In this document: one piece after another, positions 1-11,089 of the stretch
Numbering within the stretch: position 1 is the stretch's first letter
Layout: each line of letters opens with the position of its first letter
Assembly (NCBI GenBank): GCA_949316495.1
Contig: OX439004.1
Location: 54,344,159-54,408,158, forward strand
DNA length: 64,000 nt
Origin: Amphiduros pacificus
Taxonomy: Eukaryota; Annelida; Polychaeta; Phyllodocida; Hesionidae
Reading direction: 5' to 3'
Notes under the pieces: model-generated
What the model saw: the letters and a program-made list of their open reading frames with translations, nothing else
Database searches by the model: none
What the model was told of the DNA's origin: nothing
Program-made: the position numbers and the translations under genes

Positions 1-104
1 AGGCTACATGACGTGCTATTTATTTGATCAAAATTCGCCACATTTTAAAACTTCATTCAGCGAGTAGAATAATTGAATATGTTAATCACGAAAACCGGTG
101 ATTT

Positions 105-245
105 TACAAAGTTTGTTTGTTTTGTTTGTTTGGGGTTTTACATCACTTTCAACATTATATCAGTCATTTCGTGATGAGACCTACTTGTAGCAGATATAGT
201 GTAGCAGATATAGTGCTGCCTCACTGAATTGTCGGCCTGACTAAG
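105..245 (-). repeat. tRNA-SINE tail fragment
   Basis: This stretch matches the 3' part of the full SINE at 31120-31441. Both share the words cattt(t/c)g(t/c)gatgagacc and ctacttgtagcagatat, followed by ctgcctcactgaat. The GTTT-rich run near 108-135 is the reverse complement of an AAAC-type tail, so the element lies on the minus strand. A 14-bp word (gtagcagatatagt) is tandemly doubled here. The tRNA-like head is absent. Confidence 0.6.
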
Positions 246-929
246 TTCTCTGAGTGGGGGAGATTAACTTGCGTAAAAACCGTCATGAAATCATGAAATC
301 CAATAAAAGAAATTATCCCAAGTGATATTCTTGTTATGATATTAAAAAAGTGATAATTTAACACCATCTATAATGTGGGGTGAGATTTTATTAGATCTTA
401 TCAACCCAAATACAGGTGAATCCAATAGTCAAAACGTCTATTTTCCACAAATATTCAAATTAAGTGAACCTATATTGATTCTTAATAATTCCTCGTATCT
501 AGTTGAATTATTACTTAAATATTGGCTTCCAAATCTGCTGTTATTTATCATCAAATAGTGTCCCGTTAAATTGTTTAAATGGAATAATGGTATATCATGA
601 CATGATATACCTTGCAAAGAAAAAAACAAATTTTAAAAAGAACGTCTTTCATATGGAACTAGCGTGGTAGATTATAACGCTGGGTGTGGCATAGCGGCGA
701 ATGCATTCGCTCACGTTGTGTTCATTTGTGACACAGATGGCCAAGCTATGAACACTAAAATATGGCGGTCGTAAGTAGGTCGAGAAATGTCGTAAAATCT
801 CTTAAGGGCTAAACTCGTAATATCAAAGCATATGATTTAGAATTGTTTAAGTTGTGCACCGATGCAAGTTTTGGAATATAAGATAATGTCTTTATTGACA
901 AGAAATTCTTTAAAAAATCTGTATACAGT
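246..929. other. Gene-free stretch
   Basis: No exon with a convincing frame and splice sites is visible. Around 690-790 there is a palindromic core gcgaatgcattcgc next to a gacacagatggccaagct segment; related segments occur near 13.8, 17.15 and 23.8 kb, so this is probably a decayed short repeat. Confidence 0.4.
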
Positions 930-1167
930 TTCTCATCATTTTGAAGTTGCCTAAAATCATAGACGTCATTGACTAGCACGTTCAGTGTGCTATAAGTAAA
1001 CAATACACACACGCTGCAAACCCGCTCGGAAATTAAGACCTCGAGAAAACTAATCGAATGCATCTACACAAAATGACTGACGTATACACATTAGCCCTCG
1101 TCGTCTCTGACCAATATAATAAACAGTATGTTATAATATAGTCTATATTATAACATATATTTATTAC
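930..1167 (+). repeat. Interspersed repeat C, copy 1 (palindromic end)
   Basis: The sequence recurs in inverted orientation at about 53086-53275. Shared words include cacattagccctcgtcgtc, gcaaacccg and cacacacgctgc. The end near 1127-1160 is nearly palindromic (tatgttataatatag against tatattataacata), which suits a small inverted-repeat transposon. No coding capacity is seen and the family is not recognised. Confidence 0.55.
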
Positions 1168-1239
1168 AGTAACTGCTCTAGGAGTTGTATACAAAAGAAT
1201 TCAAGTGATACCCCAAAAATACAAAGAATATTGTACCAA

Positions 1240-1495
1240 CATGGCGATACTAATACATACCATGGCGATAATGATACATACCATGGCGATACTAATACAT
1301 ACCATGGCGATACTAATACATACCATGGCGATACTAATACATACCATGGCGATAATGATACATACCATGACGATACTAATACATACCATGGCGATAATGA
1401 TACATACCATGACGATACTAATACATACCATGACGATACTAATACATACCATGGCGATAATGATACATACCATGGCGATAATGATACATACCATG
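1240..1495. repeat. 21-bp minisatellite, about 12 copies
   Basis: Tandem unit of 21 bp of the form taccatggcgataMtRatac. Variants alternate between actaat and aatgat. Because 21 is divisible by 3, open frames run through it on both strands, but these are repeat artefacts. Confidence 0.9.
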
Positions 1496-1499
1496 AATG

Positions 1500-2035
1500 T
1501 AGTCATATCATGTGTTTTTAGATTTTGAATCATCAGGCTCCAAGCTAACGTTGTAAATGTCATCACTTCAAGCCGTCTATTGTGATGGTCATGTTGACAA
1601 ATAAAATCAGTCTGTGCATATAACTGTACATAAAACTGTTAGGATACAATTTCACTCTAATAAAATGTTAATCAAATCAGTGAATGCTAAGTACGCTGCT
1701 ATAGAATACAGAAATGATATTATTAGTATTCATAATGCGCCCTATACACATTGATGAGCGAATAATATGACCTTGCCTCTTTGTCCACCACAACTGTCTG
1801 TCAATCCTCGCCTTGCTCCGTCTTCAGCAACCCTGGTCCTCATCAAAACACCATCTATAGACACGTTCACATAAACAATGTGATTAAACGACACCTGTAT
1901 TGCAACCGATGTCAATGTAACGCCAATGAGATGGGGACTTTTCTGTAATTCAATTTGTCACGTGTCATATTAAGCTCCTAATAATGATCCTAAATTACTT
2001 CTTTGCATTGACACAAATGAATATCAAGTTGATGG
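1500..2035. other. Upstream region of the first secreted-protein gene
   Basis: No gene or repeat recognised. The stretch leads into the TATA box at 2044 and probably includes the promoter of the gene starting at 2115, but no specific element can be named. Confidence 0.4.
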
Positions 2036-2043
2036 CAGAGTCG

Positions 2044-2051
2044 GTATATAA
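2044..2051 (+). promoter_or_regulatory. TATA box of the secreted CBM14-like gene
   Basis: A tatataag motif lies 64-71 bp before the start codon at 2115. A transcription start near 2070-2080 would leave a short 5'UTR. The convergent paralogue has a matching TATATAAA at about the same distance, which supports both as real core promoters. Confidence 0.65.
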
Positions 2052-2114
2052 GCAGCGGAGTCTGACTGTGAGCATCAGTCAAGTTGGAGACACAAACACA
2101 CAACACATTGGAAA

Positions 2115-5100
2115 ATGTTACAGTTAGTACTGGGATTGTTGCTTGCAGGCTGGGCACAGTGCACAGTGCAGGTGATACTGAATGACGACGGCACAGGCAA
2201 ACAGATGTACCCTAATGAATGTAAGTGCTTTAAGCTTCTCATGACCTCAAGCATTGCTTCATCTGGTTTCAACTTTAATTCTATATTATGAATTATGTGA
2301 GACAAAAAAAATGTAAATTATTTTTAATGAAATTTGCTATTCAAATACGGTTTTTATTTAAAATGCGAGAAAAATGTTTTTCATCATTGAACAGAGTTGA
2401 ACAGTATGAGTGGTAAACAAAAGATTAGAATTTACCATGCCACGGTTTACACTTTACATATCTGATCTGGTATATGTCTATGATAGAAGATGAACCACTC
2501 ATTGGCAAGGATAATTACAATCTTAGTAGTGCATACCTTTAAATTAAAACATTAATTGCAATGCTACGCTTAGAAATAATAAAAAACAGCGTTATTTTTG
2601 TATTTTGGTAATATCTGCTTAATTGATGATTAAGGATTGCGTTCAATGCCCACAGCGATCGTTATGATAAATTGTTATGCACATAAAGAAATTATATTTT
2701 ATCATATTATCATTATGTTGTAACGTTTATAGCATAAGTTTGATTTTATGTGTCATAAATACCAAACTGTGGACATTTTATTCCATATAAATGATAATAT
2801 ATGATCACATATATTAGCATTGTTTTGACATGGAAATTTGAAATCATCAACTAGCATTATCAAGCTGATGTGTATTTCTGATATACTCAAATATATGAAG
2901 CTTTGCCTTTTCCTTGGCATGCAGACTCAATTATCATTTTTGTTGACAATTTAATTTATCAAATGGTATTAATATAATTGAACAAGAAAGAGTCTCAATT
3001 CAATTAAACCGGAGAGAAAGTTTTGATACAACTTCGAGCGCCATGAGCAGACCTAGACTGGTTTAGCGCTGTATAAATGTTTATTATCATCTTTGTTATC
3101 ATTATATAATCGTGTATTTCCTTTGATGATGACGATATAATGCATTGTGTTGCGCAGATTGTCGGTTTGAGGGGATGTACCTGCCCCACCCCCACTCCCC
3201 CTGTATGTACCTGAGATGCGGCAAGCCTACCCCCGATCAGAAGGAGCAGGTCAAGGACGGCCAGGGACTTAAGGACCTCCTGTACAGCGCAGAGTATTCA
3301 TGTTCTCCCGGACTCAAAGTCGATGACAGAATCTTTACTATCATTAACAACTTTATGATAACTGAACCGTGCAAATTCCAAGATACTCGATGCAAAACAG
3401 GTGAGACTAGTAATTTTTTTTATAATTCTATATTTGCTTAATACTAAGATATAAAAGAAACCGAAATATATTGTAAGTTGTAGTTTACACGAGACAAATT
3501 ATGAAATGCACGATTTGAAATGTGTATTGCATTTAGATATGTTGTATTTGTTTTCTAAAGGTTCAGTCCTGGCGCCAACGTCAACCATGGCCCCAAACAC
3601 CACAGAGAATGAAGTTGACCAGGGAGAAAACACAGATAATGAAGCTTCTTATACCGACCTTTCTGCTGATGGAGAATCTAAGCACAGGGCATCAATAACA
3701 AAAATCAAGGCCACCTCTCTGTTGATGGCGAGGCGGGCAACTATTCCCAAAGAGTTCATTCAGCACGATTATACCAGGAGCGGCTCCAATAACAGAGATG
3801 CTGAACGTGGAATTCCAATGTTACCGATCGGAATGCCGAGTCCACACAATCCCTGGATGTTCCACAGACCTATCCCCATCATTATTGCAGCGCAACCTGC
3901 CGAGGTAATTGGCCACAATGAAGCAGAAGAACCAAGGGAGGAAGACTCTGAAGAAGATGGCGAATATAATGAGATGGCTGATGTAGCGGAACCGGAACAG
4001 GAGCAACAATCTGAGGAGCAATCAGAAGGTGAGAAGGCAGCCAAAGCACAGCCAGAGACCAACCGCCGACATCGATTCCAGCCAAGAAGATATCGCTTGA
4101 GACAAAGAGGACAAAGAGGGCAGAGGCAGAGGTCAGAAACCTCACAGACCGTGCAAGGAACAGAGGAAGATAGAGAAAGGCAAGAAGAATCCCGCAACAA
4201 GACAGAGACAAACTCCCAGAGACGGAGACAAGCTGGACCACCCAGATTCCTGAGACGCAAATTCAGAGGACGTAGAAATAAATTTGGAGCTTTCTCCAGC
4301 AAGAGCAGACAGAATCATAACGAAGAGAGAATGAAGAAGAATATAAACAGATGGTCCTCAGAACAGGCAGAGAGACGTAGACAGAGCGAGGAAGAAGCGC
4401 AGAGACAGAGACAGAGACACAGACAGGCAGAAGAAGAAACAATAAGACGCCATGACGAAGCCAAGAGGGAGATCCAAAGGGAAGAGGCAGCAGCGAGACA
4501 GTCAAAGAGAGATGAGGAAGCTGAGAAACAGAAGCAACCAGAAGATGACGAAACTGAGTCAGAGAATGGAGATGAAACAGTTGACAAAAAGAATCTGCAG
4601 CCTGTTGGAAGTGCGGGACGTGAACTGAGACCAGTACTCTATCAACATCCATCAGGCTCATGGATCCAGTTATCATCACAACCAATAGACATCATGAACC
4701 GTCAGTATGGACAAATCAAGCCCAATATGAATACCATCATTCAGAAACCAGTAATCATCCACCCGAGGTCCGACGAGGAAGTCCCGATAAGAAGTACTGA
4801 AGTGTACAGAGAACCACCGACTACTGACACAGAGGAACCGGAAACTGAGCCTGAGCAAAGCTCAACAAAATACCACTATATGCCACCCAGGGCAACCATC
4901 ACTCTCCCTGCTTCAGCATTTGAGAAGACCGAGGGTGGGGAGACTACAATCATCATTCAGCCAGGTGAAGATTTCCCTGTGTCGGGCGGTGATGAGATGC
5001 CAAGCACATACCAACAGTATTTCCCGGTCATTAAAGTGAAAACACCAACCGGCACCACTGAATACACGTCAGATGGGACAAAGATGGAGAAAAACGTAAA

Positions 5101-5782
5101 ACAAGACTCATCAAAGACAACATCCGAAACGATTCCTGATGAGGACTATTCCTCTTCGTATTCTGGCTACGATACAGACAGGGAGAGAGACGCTGAGCAG
5201 GGTTATTATAATAGCGCTCCCATTCCCGGGCGGTCCTCCTCCTACAGTGACCCTCCTCCAGCAGAACAGCACACTCCTACCATAACTTACATTCCCGCAC
5301 CCAGCTTCCCACATCAACAGCAGTATCTGACATACTACCCAAACACAGCCGCATCTGCTGAAAGTGAGTATTATCCAAACTCAGAGGCCTATGAATATGG
5401 AGGCGACGATTCCAACAATAAATATAATGATGACAGTGATGAAAAGGTGGAGCCAACATACGAGGGCCATAACCCAAGGAGTTATGAGGCGAACCAATAC
5501 GTTGAAGATTATGACAAGCAAAAGGACTCGGACAAAGATCGGGAAGACGAGGATAGTGCATATGACGCGCCACCTAGTGAGAATTCGGCCAGTGAGCGTG
5601 TCAGGAATAAGAATGATCTGATGTATGCATACCCGTATCTTCCCTATTACCAGATGATGTACTCGGCTCTACAGTCCATGTACCAGAGACCCATAGGAGC
5701 CACCGCCGCCCCTCCTGCCTCCAGAACCCACGAGAGCCCGTATGTGAAGCCACCCAGACCCTACGCACCCAGACACAATTAA
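2115..5782 (+). CDS. Secreted CBM14-like protein with long Cys-free charged tail
   Basis: Three exons, 2115-2220, 3158-3400 and 3561-5782, joined by two phase-1 GT-AG introns, encode 856 aa. Residues 1 to about 16 are a signal peptide (MLQLVLGLLLAGWAQC). Exon 2 carries six cysteines at 37, 51, 56, 84, 107 and 114 with a CSPGLKVD core, the layout of a peritrophin-A/CBM14 chitin-binding domain. The fourth loop is longer than usual. Exon 3 adds about 740 residues without cysteine: an acidic Glu/Asp stretch, an Arg-rich block (FLRRKFRGRRNKF), a Glu/Arg/Gln stretch likely to be helical or coiled, then Pro/Ser/Thr- and Tyr-rich sequence. Several RxxR-type sites could be processed. Such secreted polyampholytes are typical of molluscan shell, periostracum or other chitin-bearing matrices, but that role is inference. 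The ATG is the first codon after the TATA box that gives a signal peptide. The 3'UTR probably runs to the AATAAA at 6485. Confidence 0.85.
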
Positions 5783-6484
5783 TATAGTCAAGGAGATACT
5801 ACTTCGCCAGATTTAAAACATTATGAGAGATCAAGTATATATTTTTTATAATATTTCATGGACCAATGAATTGTGATAATTTAAACCATTAAAAAAATAT
5901 GACTATTGTAATGAAAATTGTTAGGTATATTATACACAAATATTTTATACTTGATTGTGAATAACAATTTTCCTGTACTGTATGGGAAGTATATGGTAAG
6001 CAACACAAAATATATGAAATGAGATGTGAGTGGAAACCATAAATACATTGCCTACCTTCCTGTAGAATTGAAAATCAGCCACTAGGTGGCACTGCATATG
6101 TTGATAAAACAGGCCTCTTAATCTGAAGAAAAACCAAATGGCACTTTTCAAATAACTATTTCCTATCCGAAGAGAAAGTGGTCAAGAGCGCTAATAAGAC
6201 CTTAATTATCTAACTTATTGGTGGCAAAATGTATATGCAAATTTCACTGAAACTAATTTTTTTTCTGGAGTTTAGAAAAGAAAAGAAACTATTTGTGATT
6301 TCCAATTACAGTGGGATGATTGATGTATCATTAAGAAATGGATTCAATTGTTTATTTGGGAACTCTGGGGATTTATGCAATGAGGCTTCCTATTTGCAAT
6401 GTATTATACTTATATTTATTATTTGTATTCTTGTATTAGTTGGGTTTTATATTTTTATACGAAGAAATATGTTAATTTTGCTAC

Positions 6485-6490
6485 AATAAA
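6485..6490 (+). promoter_or_regulatory. Poly(A) signal of the plus-strand secreted gene
   Basis: AATAAA about 700 bp after the stop at 5782, the first canonical signal I found there. A short open frame at 6229-6489 with a hydrophobic C-terminus lies just before it and is best read as 3'UTR. Confidence 0.45.
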
Positions 6491-6757
6491 ATGTTTCACA
6501 AAATATATTTCTCTAATTGGGTTTTGATTTGGTACATATTTCACTCGAGTATGAACGTCAGGATTAAATACAAGGGCATCTGAAACAAATTTGGAGAAAC
6601 ATAACTGCTACAAAGACAACCTTATCTGACAGTGCCATCTGGTGAGAGAAATTTGATATAATGTTCCATTACTTCTGTGTATTCTTATTATGTGATGAGA
6701 TTGACAGAAATGACTCAGTCAAAACAATATTAGAGTATACTTATCCAACACATGTAC

Positions 6758-6763
6758 TTTATT
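6758..6763 (-). promoter_or_regulatory. Poly(A) signal of the minus-strand secreted gene
   Basis: TTTATT on the plus strand is AATAAA on the minus strand, about 130 bp past the stop at 6894. The 3' ends of the two convergent genes are therefore only about 250 bp apart. Confidence 0.5.
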
Positions 6764-6893
6764 TTACACAATACACAATTGATATTTACAATGAAGTGTT
6801 AACATTTGGCTGGAATTAGCGAAGATCCCAGAATTATAAATGATGTACTTTGACATGATGATGGTACCAGAAGCCATCTTTGAACTGAATAGC

Positions 6894-8666
6894 TCAGTGA
6901 TATCCCTCTGAAATAATTAATCCACATTAGAATACTAATCTCAAAAAGCAATGAAAATCTTGTACGTTCCCTGATCAGACCAAGGACCCGCTAAATCTTA
7001 AGAGATATATTTATACTGTAGCGTCGTCATTGAACTGGGACATTATTAGAGTGATATCCAAGACTAATACACACTTTACTGTTAAGTTATCTTAATAATC
7101 ACACCCAATATGATAATTAATTATATCTAACATGAATGATACAAACCTGATTAGTACTTACCTTGTTCTTTGAGACATGAATTGTCTGTATCTAACACGC
7201 TGCACGGATTAGTTTCATCAAAGTCATATCTATCCACTCTGAGTCCAGGGGGGCAGGGGAGGTCTACTGTGAACAGTTTGATATTACCATGCTTATCCTT
7301 CCAGGGCTCATCCCCATAGTCACATACTCTGTACTGACAGTCATCAGACTTATGGGGAAGGTACTGTCCTGGCTGCCAGCAAACTGCAAGCAACCCAAAA
7401 CAACAGACACATCAATTCACACACTGTCCTGGCTGCCAGCAAACTGCAAGCAACCAAAAACAACAAACACATCAATTCACACATATTAGATATAAATTAT
7501 ATAATCCTTTCATCACAGTCTACATCGTAATACAATTACATATCATTCGATGTCTCCATCATATTAATATAACAGTTATTTAATTTGAACCTCTGTTTTG
7601 TATACAGTCATACATTTGATATTTCAGGAAACATCCAACTTTTCACTCCGCCTTGATTTTCTTGATGTATTTCTTCCCGGATATTATTAGTTTGCATGTC
7701 CCCATCATCATGTTTCCTTTATATATCATTTATGTGGTGTAAAATTAAAAGCTGTGTGTATGTTAATGTGCACGATCTTCTGATCACGCGAAGTGTATGA
7801 AGGTTTTATGATTATATCAAAGCGAGAGTTATTGCAGTATTTGATTAGACACACGATCTGATAGTTAATGCAATAAGCAATGATATTTGTTGTGTAAAGT
7901 ATTATAAAGTCATAAAGATTTTATAACAAATAGTGCATTATATGTAATATTAAATGTCCACCCACAATATTATTACAGTTTCCGTGACCCGATACACATT
8001 TGTTTGAAGACCATATGCCCGAGTCATTAAAATGATCTCCAAAACATTAATGAAAGACTTGGGGGAGGTTATTGTTTTTATAAAGCTTGACGATTAATGC
8101 ATTGTATTTAGTGGTTGTGCTGGTTAAATCAGGTAACTGGTGAATGTGTGGAAATCCGTAAAACAAACCAATAAACAAGACAGATTTCTTAAAAAAAGAA
8201 ATAATACTTTTGTAATCAAAACTAACTTATTTACATTATTTTCAAAAAATAAACTTCTATTAAAATTTATCAAAATCATTTTTCACAAAGATTATCAAAA
8301 TCATTTTTTGAAAATTATACATGTTTTCTGACATTTGTAGACTTTTATCACTTAAAATATGTTTCTTTTTTCAGCATATATGTATCAATTTTGAGATGCT
8401 TTTATGATTAGCTTGCAGGAAACTTTAATTTCCCCTAAATCTATGACGTGTGTATCCGTATCTTTAAGAAAAAGAAAAAGAAGTTAAAAATAGAAAAGGA
8501 CAAAGAGGCACTTACGTTCTTCCGGTTGTGGTTTCTCTGGCTTCATGGCGGGCTTCTTGTGTACTGGTTTAGGTCTGTATTCCTGTTCATACTCATATTT
8601 GTAGCCCTGTTCTGCTACAACAAGAGACAGGCTGATGAAGGCGCACGCTACGAGTAGCTTCCACAT
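6894..8666 (-). CDS. Small secreted CBM14-like protein
   Basis: Three exons on the minus strand, 8666-8516, 7383-7162 and 6907-6894, with phase-1 introns, encode 128 aa. Residues 1-18 form a signal peptide (MWKLLVACAFISLSLVVA). A Tyr/Glu/Lys/Pro-rich linker follows (about 19-50), then a six-cysteine domain with Cys at 52, 66, 71, 94, 111 and 120 and a CPPGLRVD core. The first two spacings (13 and 4 residues) and the PGL motif match the convergent gene at 2115-5782, so the two are paralogues. The pattern fits peritrophin-A/CBM14 chitin binding. The last exon supplies only the final residues EGYH and the stop; its acceptor (attatttcag) is good, but such a short exon is the least certain part. 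A tandem duplication covers the exon 2 acceptor (see 7363-7482). Likely an extracellular, chitin-associated matrix protein. Confidence 0.8.
7363..7482. repeat. 60-bp tandem duplication over a splice acceptor
   Basis: Two adjacent 60-bp copies (7363-7422 and 7423-7482) differ at about two positions. Each contains the minus-strand acceptor ttgcttgcag and the first 21 bases of exon 2 of the small secreted gene. The copy at 7423-7482 lies in the intron and provides a decoy acceptor whose use would soon meet an in-frame stop. Confidence 0.9.
7483..8515 (-). other. Intron 1 of the small secreted gene
   Basis: AT-rich intronic sequence between exon 1 (ending 8516) and the duplicated acceptor region. 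No other gene or recognised repeat is visible inside it. Confidence 0.6.
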
Positions 8667-8717
8667 GGTAAGTCCGGGGATTGTGACTGTGACGCTCAGT
8701 GGACCTCGGCTAGCACT

Positions 8718-8725
8718 TTATATAG
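8718..8725 (-). promoter_or_regulatory. TATA box of the small secreted gene
   Basis: Plus-strand tttatata reads TATATAAA on the minus strand, about 52 bp before the ATG at 8666. Position and sequence resemble the TATA box of the convergent paralogue at 2044. Confidence 0.65.
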
Positions 8726-8739
8726 GACCGACCTCTGGT

Positions 8740-10930
8740 AATGTCAGTATGATGAGTCCACCCGCTGCAGGGCCTGTACTCATGATGTATCGTCTTAGCC
8801 CAGCCAAGGTGTGGACCATTTGTTATGTGTATTATGTCTACTGGCGTATTCAGGCCACACAAATTACAATAAAATCAACTTATTATTTTATTTTATTATT
8901 ATTATTTTTTTACGTTCTTTTTTTTTTTTTCAAAAATGCTTATTAATGATAGTCCATATTTATATCACTTATCTATTTATTAAGATGTGTTATGGGTAAT
9001 TATGTTCAGTCAGACGTCCTGCATACGCCTCAAGTTTGTGTACATATCTACATGCTTTACACGTGCAAGTCTAAGGATAGGTTCTACGTCGTGTTGGGCT
9101 GTCCTCGTGACAAACGCATGCATTCATTAGCATTAAACTGTACCTCAGTCACAAATCTCATATTAACTGTCAAGAGCGTCAATTACCGCAGAGAAGATTG
9201 ACATCGATCAGAATCCATTCTAGTTTAATATCCATGTGTATCTTAATACTAACTCGGATGTACACTCGAGATAACCTTTAAGTCTCATAACCATATTTCA
9301 GTTTCAAAAACACATTATTAGGAGTGATCCCTCTAACCCCGGTTAAACAACTCCAACCTTCACATAATTGTCAGTGCCTTTCTTGCGTAAGCTGCGAAAC
9401 AAATCTCATTGACTTAATGTATTCTTTTCAAAATATTTTCAAATTAATACGACAAACATATCTTTTTCTGTATAACTTCTAATATGCCCAGTCTACAATT
9501 CACAATCTCTCAGTTTTTCACATCATGCCTCAAACAAGCCTCAAAATGTCTGAAGAAGAGCATAGTCTCTACTTTAAAGAAAAAATATGGTCCTTTCTCT
9601 TGACTTCCTTTGATCATATATGGGATGAAGGTGTCATGGCTGGTATAGCTGTATCCTTTTACAAATTATTTGTCATTGTTAAAACCTTGTACATTTTGAT
9701 TTATTGGCTGGTACTGCTATGATATAGCAATTGATCATAAATTCCGAAAATTGGAGAACAGCAAAAGTAATAATATCATATCTGAAATTCTTCTTTTCAT
9801 ATCTTAAATTGCTTATCTATATTATCAATTATGAGCATAACAGAAGCGCTTAATACAGATGACATTTGACTTTTTCAGTATTAAGTTTATGACTTGTTTT
9901 TTCCGTAACTGCGATCAGAATATTACCAAAATAACATATCTCTAATTTAGGATTCATTTCAAATATCATTATTTCTTATCAAAATATATTCTTCTTGGCC
10001 AAAGGTGATTCAATGAGAGACAATGATATAGCCCCCCGAAATAGCTAAACTGTCACTGAATCAACGGATGCGTACTCTTACAAACCGGGGCACTATCATA
10101 TTCTCGCTATGGCCTAGGAGGATGGGGGAAAGTGTTATACATTCTGAAAGGAATTTTTTTTTTTTTTTTAAATGACATTTCCAAAAATGTCAAGAAATTT
10201 GAGAAAAGTCAAGAACATAATGGTGTCTGTGTCTCTCAAGGTGAGGAAATTACCACGGTGGAATAATTTGTGAAATGTTAAGAAATCACAAAGTCACATG
10301 AAGATAACAGACAGAACTTCAACATGTTTATTATTAGATGGCCCGCGCGGTCAGAATAAGGTTGGGATGGAGAAGAAAAAGTGAACTGTCGATGGGAAAT
10401 ATGATTGGTTATACATTGGGAAGAATACCCAAAATTTATATTTTATCATTGCTTATTCTTTTTAATAATATTATTCTCTTTTAATGAAATCAAATTGGCC
10501 GGTGACCAGAATATACTCATGGAAAATAGACACAACATGATCTTTGAGATGGTTTAGATCTGTGCTTAAGTATGAGGGATTGATATAAACCGACCTTGTA
10601 CCAATCACCGAGCATCTAATTACCTTAAACAATGCAAACACAAAATAAATAAGTGTGGCCAAAACAAGCTTTGCCTTTCCGGTTACTGCATTCCAAACAG
10701 ATAAAACCAACATACACAATTAAGAATGAGTCCAGCGTGCCTTAAGTATCTGATTGTATGCAAATGGGACAACTTATATTTGACGTTTATGATTATGAAC
10801 AATTTGGTTTATAGTTGAATCTATCACAGCTAGAAGTGTGGAGTCGTGACCATAGGGCATAATGCTAACACAAACATGCCACATATTACTTAATTACTCT
10901 TCACCTCGTCCGACATATGCATGGGACACC
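8740..10930. other. Gene-free stretch
   Basis: AT-rich DNA with short T and A runs (for example 8880-8935 and 10146-10170). Small open frames at 9525-9722 and 10471-10719 show no recognisable domain and no flanking splice logic. I see no gene or clear repeat. Confidence 0.4.
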
Positions 10931-10938
10931 AACTATGT

Positions 10939-11088
10939 GTCAACATACGACTTGTCAACATACGACTTGTCAACATACGACTTGTCAACATACGACTTGT
11001 CAACATACGACTTGTCAACATACGACTTGTCAACATACGACTTGTCAACATACGACTTGTCAACATACGACTTGTCAACATAAGACAT
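10939..11088. repeat. 15-bp minisatellite, about 10 copies
   Basis: Ten nearly perfect copies of gtcaacatacgactt. The period is a multiple of 3, so all frames stay open (repeating peptides such as STYDL), but nothing indicates coding. Confidence 0.9.
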
Positions 11089-11089
11089 G

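Noticed and set aside
1201-1566. Three overlapping frames across 1201-1566
   Set aside because: Translation artefacts of the 21-bp array on both strands.
3769-5573. Antisense frames opposite exon 3 of the secreted gene
   Set aside because: Shadows of a biased-composition coding exon; the plus frame has the signal peptide, splice sites and a full-length reading.
6229-6489. 86-aa plus-strand frame with a hydrophobic C-terminal segment
   Set aside because: Lies between the stop and the poly(A) signal of the upstream gene, overlaps the AATAAA, and has AT-driven hydrophobic codons; most likely 3'UTR.
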